A stretch of 64,000 bases of DNA from Elysia crispata. Its lineage: Eukaryota; Mollusca; Gastropoda; Plakobranchidae. Made by a program: the position numbers and the translations under genes. Shown here in pieces: positions 1 to 64,000 of this stretch (the stretch's first letter is position 1; each line of letters opens with the position of its first letter). The notes under the pieces were generated by a model. It was not told the origin of the DNA. It saw only the letters and a list, made by a program, of their open reading frames with translations, and ran no database searches. The stretch lies in contig JAWDGP010006494.1 in assembly GCA_033675545.1 (NCBI GenBank), positions 389,001 to 453,000 of the forward strand, read 5' to 3'.

Positions 1-28
1 GCTTGCTAGTAAAAGGAGGGAGATGGGA

Positions 29-158
<130 letters not shown>

Positions 159-202
159 AATTAAAGAGGAGAAGAAAACCAAAAGAGAGAAACTTAACAT
201 AC

Positions 203-61793
<61,591 letters not shown>

Positions 61794-63012
61794 CTGGAAA
61801 AAAAACAAGCCAGTAAGTAAGAAAAAGTGTCACATCAGCTTTAAAATTTAAAGGCTGAAAAAATGGTTATGGCTATATACCATAAGTTGTATTTATCTGA
61901 TACTGTTGAACATACCCTACCATGATTGACTGACTTAAGATCTGACTTGGGATGCATACAGTTAGATAAAATGAATACTGTTCATTTTGCTACTTTCTGC
62001 TATAATTTTGTAACCTTTTCTTTTATATAAGAGCGGAAATATATTATAAAAGGCGTAAATTCTTAAATGATGCAAAATAAAATTTTAAAAAAGAAACGCT
62101 TGATTTAAACGGTTAAATTCAAACATAATTCCACATAACATTTTATCTGTGACCAAAACCAATAGCTTATTTCATAAATTATGTTTCATTGTATTGAAAT
62201 ATTCACTGCATTATTAAGCAAACAAGATTGTTGAAGATGGTGATTCTGTGCAACTTCAATTTAGAATGAGATGTCATGCTATCAACAACAACATAGCCTC
62301 TTATGGAAAACAAGGTCACAGTGGAAACAAAAGTCAGCATTGAAAAGATGATTTAATGTTATCGTGAGGTCCAACGAGCAAACAAAAATTAAGTTAACTC
62401 ATCTGGAACAAATGATTCAACATTTCTTAAGGAGCTTTAAGAGAAATGAAACACAGATCTTTTGCTGTACAGACGTAATGTTATTATTCGCATTAAAGTT
62501 CTTCCAAATGCTGATTGTTCAAACCAATTTAATGTCTTTTTTAAAAAACTGGAAATATTTTCTTATGGTGTGACCAATCCAAGGATAAACTTTACGGTAA
62601 AGTCTTTCGGCGAAAAAATTGACAGCTATGCTTTCTGTAAAGAGCCTTGGCAAAGAAAGTATTAATCTGGCATAAAATATAACCCTGGTCTTATAGAGAA
62701 GGTATCTTAAACTTTCTAAGATCTAGAATCGATTTTCTTGTTTCTGCTTTCTCGTCTCTTGTGCATGAAGCTTTCAAATGATCCGTTTCTCTTAAGAATA
62801 CAATGACCACGTTTGAAGAGATCTAAGAAGAAAACGTAGTGGGATTCTAGAAACTGAAAGTGAAACCAGTTGTGTTAACAAGAATTATTTCCCCACACAT
62901 TCAGCGGAAAAAAGTACTTGGCAGTACTTCTTGAAAACGATTTTACCGAAGTATAAGGCATTACTGACATAAGCAGTACTTTCAAGTACTTTTTTCCTAC
63001 AAAAGAAAAACA

Positions 63013-63015
<3 letters not shown>

Positions 63016-63098
<83 letters not shown>
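63016..63098. repeat. (CT)n microsatellite
   Basis: About 41 CT units on the plus strand, upstream of the gene's first visible exon. Forms the left arm of a possible inverted pair with the GA tract at 63172. Confidence 0.97.
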
Positions 63099-63100
<2 letters not shown>

Positions 63101-63170
63101 GTCTCTGCCTTCTCGTAACATCCACTCTGTTTATCTCTTTATTTCTGTCACGCGCGAGACAGTAACAGAA

Positions 63171-63171
<1 letters not shown>

Positions 63172-63231
<60 letters not shown>
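63172..63231. repeat. (GA)n microsatellite
   Basis: About 30 GA units, 73 bases beyond the CT tract and complementary to it. It is followed by GGGTTCGAATCC at 63244-63255, a tRNA B-box-like word without a recognisable tRNA around it. Confidence 0.97.
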
Positions 63232-63235
<4 letters not shown>

Positions 63236-64000
63236 AAAGTCGCGGGTTCGAATCCTATAAAGGGCAAGCTTGCTCTCGGCCATTTTCACTTCCAGTATAG
63301 TGCTGATCATTACCTCAAACTTAAGCTAACAACTGAACACTTTCCTTAGTACAGTACAATTGAACAAACTTTCTCGTCGAAACGGAAAAAAAAAGCTTCG
63401 AATTTCTATAGTAATGCACCTGCTCGTAGAGATAAACAGCAAAATACATGTCAAAGAATGATTGGTAAGATCTCTTTGAAGCCCAAACAAAGAAAGGATA
63501 AGTTTGATTTTTTTTAAAGATAAGTGTGCTGTTTGAACATATAATAATCAATATTTTTTGTGTATCTCTCTATATATTACTAAATATTTAATCATATAGT
63601 TGTGTTATGATTTAAATAAAAGTTAGAACTAACATCTTTAAAATTCTATTTGACTTTCAAATTCCGCCCACTCCTTCATTTGCCGATTACATAACATCAT
63701 TGGTCTGTTTGTTTGGTTTTTTTTTTTTACCTTTTAATATTTACAAAGACGACTGACGATCATCGGTTATCTACACCCAATAAGAAACGAAAAACTGATG
63801 ATAACACCTGCACTTTGCTAGGTGCACCGATGCGAAGGCGCCCATAAGAATATCAAGCTGGGGTCCACCTAAACAACGAAACGACATCTGAGATAGAGAG
63901 CCTTTATCTAACTGGCGTTGCAGTCACCCAACTCTCACAGTGATAGGGAAGACAGAGACGATGATCTGAGGCCAATATTATTTTATCGAGGAGAGATATC

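Larger units (their letters stand above)
61794..64000. other. Upstream 2.2 kb without recognisable coding exon
   Basis: Lies 5' of the first visible exon of the minus-strand gene. It holds a CT tract and a GA tract and no reading frame with family similarity. The start codon, first exon and promoter of the gene may be here or beyond 64 kb; I could not place them. The last 200 bases are more GC-rich than the surroundings and could be a 5' exon or promoter, but nothing decides it. Confidence 0.4.

Noticed and set aside
63236-63270. Possible tRNA gene at GGGTTCGAATCC
   Set aside because: No A box, acceptor stem or anticodon arm is present; the upstream sequence is GA microsatellite.
63805-63850. 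Short minus-strand ATG frame (MGAFASVHLAKC) ending at a gtgtta donor as a possible first exon
   Set aside because: Its donor leaves two bases whereas exon 1 needs phase 0, and nothing else supports it.

Overview
The window looks like nuclear DNA of an invertebrate animal, most likely a mollusc and perhaps a gastropod. It is AT-rich, dense in short exons with GT..AG introns, full of GA/CT, TA and poly-T simple repeats, and studded with decayed DNA transposons. The taxon is an inference from gene structure, from the TE families and from clusters of overlapping CTAGATCTAGA words; no marker gene fixes it.

One very large gene on the minus strand dominates the window. It runs from about 61.8 kb down through position 203 and leaves the window at its 3' side. 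I could join 48 coding exons. Every junction keeps phase, giving 10,569 nt or 3,523 codons without a stop. Domain order from the N-terminus is: a charged Ser/Gln-rich leader; five composite zinc-binding modules (CxxC plus CCCH fingers, one with an added C2H2 finger); a UPF1/HELZ-type superfamily 1 helicase with all motifs; a 900-nt linker exon; an RNase II (RNB) domain; and a second UPF1-like helicase, which is cut by the window edge. This is the architecture of HELZ2 (helicase with zinc finger 2), a large RNA-directed protein that in mammals is interferon-induced. Here the RNB catalytic acidic cluster and the DExx box of the second helicase look degraded, while the first helicase looks intact.

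Layout from the gene's 5' to 3' direction: 64.0-61.8 kb, no recognisable coding exon, paired CT/GA tracts; 61.8-57.2 kb, leader exons; 56.8-46.5 kb, zinc modules; 46.2-38.4 kb, the pre-helicase region and start of helicase 1 (with a 1.5-kb piggyBac-like element in a 4.4-kb intron); 38.2-28.6 kb, helicase 1 core (with a 3.1-kb TTAA-flanked element in the Walker A/Walker B intron); 28.7-27.8 kb, linker; 27.3-14.4 kb, RNB region (with a 3.5-kb decayed DNA transposon in a 4.9-kb intron); 13.4-9.9 kb, region between RNB and helicase 2 (with a 0.66-kb piggyBac-like element); 8.6-0.2 kb, helicase 2. No other host gene was found. The remaining open frames are shadows, simple-repeat translations or transposon relics.
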